Assembly: GCA_002104945.1 (NCBI GenBank)
Contig: MCFH01000001.1
Location: 2,073,001 to 2,137,000, forward strand
Source: Piromyces finnis
Taxonomy: Eukaryota > Neocallimastigomycota > Neocallimastigomycetes > Neocallimastigales > Neocallimastigaceae
Direction of reading: 5' to 3'
Length of the DNA stretch: 64,000 nt
How positions within the stretch are numbered: the stretch's first letter is position 1; the number at the start of each line of letters is the position of its first letter. Under the pieces are notes generated by a model that had not been told where the DNA came from, did no database searches, and saw only the letters and a list, made by a program, of their open reading frames with translations. Positions 62,316 to 64,000 of the stretch are shown one piece after another. Made by a program: the position numbers and the translations under genes.

Positions 62316-64000
62316 TGACTTTTTTATCTTTAAAATGAATTATTCTTTTCTTAAATTCAAATTAGAGATAAAAAAAAATTAATATAAAACGTTTTATAAT
62401 TTAAAGTGTCTAAAAATGTTTATTCATTATTTTATAACGGAGAAAAAAAACCTAAAAGTAATTATATATAATTATATTTCTTAATTTAAAATTATATATA
62501 TCATGTTAAATAATTAATTTTTTTTAATTATTATGTATATATTATAATATATTTTAATATACCAAATATAATAATTTTAAACTTTAATTTCTTTGTTTAA
62601 TATTAAAGATTTTTGCAGGTGTAACAGCAAATATAAAAAGGTTATTTAAAAAAAAATAGTAGTAAAAAAAAATGGTTAAAGATAGTGTTAAAAATATTAT
62701 TCTATTACTTTAAATATTTAAAATATATATATAACAGTTATCGATTCTTAACATTTTTCAAAAAATAAAAAAAAATGAATTGAAATGAACTCTAGAAAAA
62801 AAAAATTAATTAAAAACTTTAAATTTCATATAATTTTTCTTTATGATTAAAAAAGTTAATGTAAAATGTTCAAATGTTCTTATAAATATCATATGATACT
62901 TTGAACTATTTTTTAATATTTAATCTATATAACCCTTTTCTTTATTTCTTGTTATGTTAATGTTATTATATAATTATTTTATATTTCAATAATTTTGGTA
63001 TATATACACATGCACACACAAAAATGATATTAATATATTAATACGAAAATTTATTCTTTAAAGATATTCATTTTTTATAAGAATTATCTATTTAAAAATT
63101 GTTTATTGTTATTATTGTTATTTATATTATATATATGATATAATGAAAAAGATAGTTTAACCAATGTTAAAGAATTATTGATGTAAAATAGACTATTTTA
63201 TTGTTTCTTTAAAAATCATTATTGGTATTTTTTTTTTTTTATTTTTTTTTGATATTATAAAATGTTAGATATAATGATAATAAATATAATAAAAAGTAAT
63301 AATAAGCTATTTAATATATAATTTTTTATTTTACAAGTATAAATTAACAACGTTCAAAATAACAAACAAGAGCGTCAATATAAAAAAATAAATGATATTA
63401 ATATTTGAATTTTTTATCTATTTCATTAGTACTTAAATACAATTATTACCAAACTAAAATGTGTTATTTTATTCTTTTTATATGTATAAAACTTTTTGTT
63501 TATTTTTGGTCTTTTGAATTTTATATTAATTAAAGCTCTAGAGGAAAAAAAAAATATTTTTTTCTTTTTTTTTAGAAATATTATAATATTTTGCCTGCAA
63601 ATGTAAGGTGGTCTATTTTTTTGTAATATCAATATCAATAAAAATTATTTTCTGTTTTTTTTAAAGAGTTTATTACTTTAATTTATATATTTTAACTTTA
63701 ACAATATATATATATATATAATGTATAGTTAATTATTTCTATCTATTGTATTTTGTATAGTAAAGACGGTTCTCTACAAAGTTTTTTTTAACAAATATGA
63801 AATAAAATAAAAACCAAATGTTTAATTAAATTTATATGATTTATTTATCATAAAAAAAAGGTTTTGAAAATGTTTTTTTTTTTTTTTTTCGTGTGACACA
63901 AAATTTTATTTATATTAAAATGATTTGTGGAATGATAAGAAATAAAAAATAGGTCGAAGAAGAGTAAACATTTAAAAAATGAAAAAATATTTTATTATAA
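61494..64000. other. Terminal AT-rich region without supported gene
   Basis: No ORF of convincing composition. A Lys/Gln-rich minus-strand stretch at about 62230-62340 (KEKQKQREKQKEKK) is the only coding-looking piece but has no supported start or partner exon. The rest is A/T homopolymer and TA repeats. Confidence 0.55.

Noticed and set aside
62230-62340. Lys/Gln-rich minus-strand stretch as a possible terminal exon
   Set aside because: Has an open frame and stop, but no acceptor-linked upstream exon could be found, and the composition could arise from purine-rich DNA.
63426-63638. 70-codon minus-strand frame
   Set aside because: Contains homopolymer-encoded Lys/Phe runs and no recognisable sequence.

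Overview
This window is extremely AT-rich eukaryotic DNA. It has long A/T homopolymers, short GT-AG introns, Asn-rich low-complexity tracts, an intraflagellar transport gene and bacterial-type Rpn nuclease/transposase genes. Together these point to a zoosporic fungus, most likely an anaerobic gut fungus (Neocallimastigomycota). That assignment is inference: there is no rRNA or other marker here to prove it. All exon boundaries were read by eye, using reading-frame continuity, GT/AG ends and family conservation. Every spliced model below closes in frame.

Layout. Positions 1-2.9 kb hold one intronless multipass membrane protein gene. Positions 2.9-15.4 kb form an accessory island. It holds three copies of an Rpn-family PD-(D/E)XK gene (A and B direct, C inverted) with their flanks duplicated. 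It also holds a decayed non-LTR retrotransposon (APE-RT LINE, minus strand, about 6.5-10.25 kb) and a 1,166-bp insertion with a 5-bp target duplication. Two 'empty' alleles of that insertion lie in the same window. Positions 15.4-19.7 kb are mostly non-coding with a gene remnant. At 19.7-21.2 kb lies a paralogue of the first membrane protein, in opposite orientation and with one intron. A 3.8-kb AT-rich gap follows.

From 25 kb on the window is a conventional, intron-rich gene block. In order it holds: a leucine-rich-repeat protein built from one-repeat-per-exon modules (25.0-26.8 kb, +); a CD2BP2/LIN1-like U5 snRNP protein without a visible GYF domain (27.5-29.5 kb, +); a CatSper-like one-domain voltage-gated cation channel in 12 exons (30.1-32.9 kb, -); a small orphan ORF (33.8 kb, +); a neurofibromin-type RasGAP with a large insertion in the catalytic domain (35.0-38.4 kb, +); IFT88 (38.8-42.2 kb, -); a small unknown five-exon gene (43.7-44.5 kb, +); the proteasome deubiquitinase RPN11 (45.8-47.8 kb, -); the SSU-processome WD protein PWP2 (48.8-52.2 kb, +); the tRNA 2-thiolation enzyme NCS6/CTU1 (52.6-54.5 kb, -); an N4BP2L-like P-loop kinase with a Pro/Arg/Tyr-rich tail (55.8-58.6 kb, +); and a secreted S10 serine carboxypeptidase (59.4-61.5 kb, -). 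The last 2.5 kb contain no gene I can support.

Biologically, IFT88 and the CatSper-like channel fit a flagellated zoospore stage. RPN11, PWP2, NCS6 and LIN1 are general housekeeping genes. The Rpn/LINE island is the fast-evolving accessory part. The observations I rate most worth following are the CatSper-like channel, the nested history of the Rpn island, the exon-modular LRR gene, the RasGAP insertion and the GYF-less LIN1 homologue.
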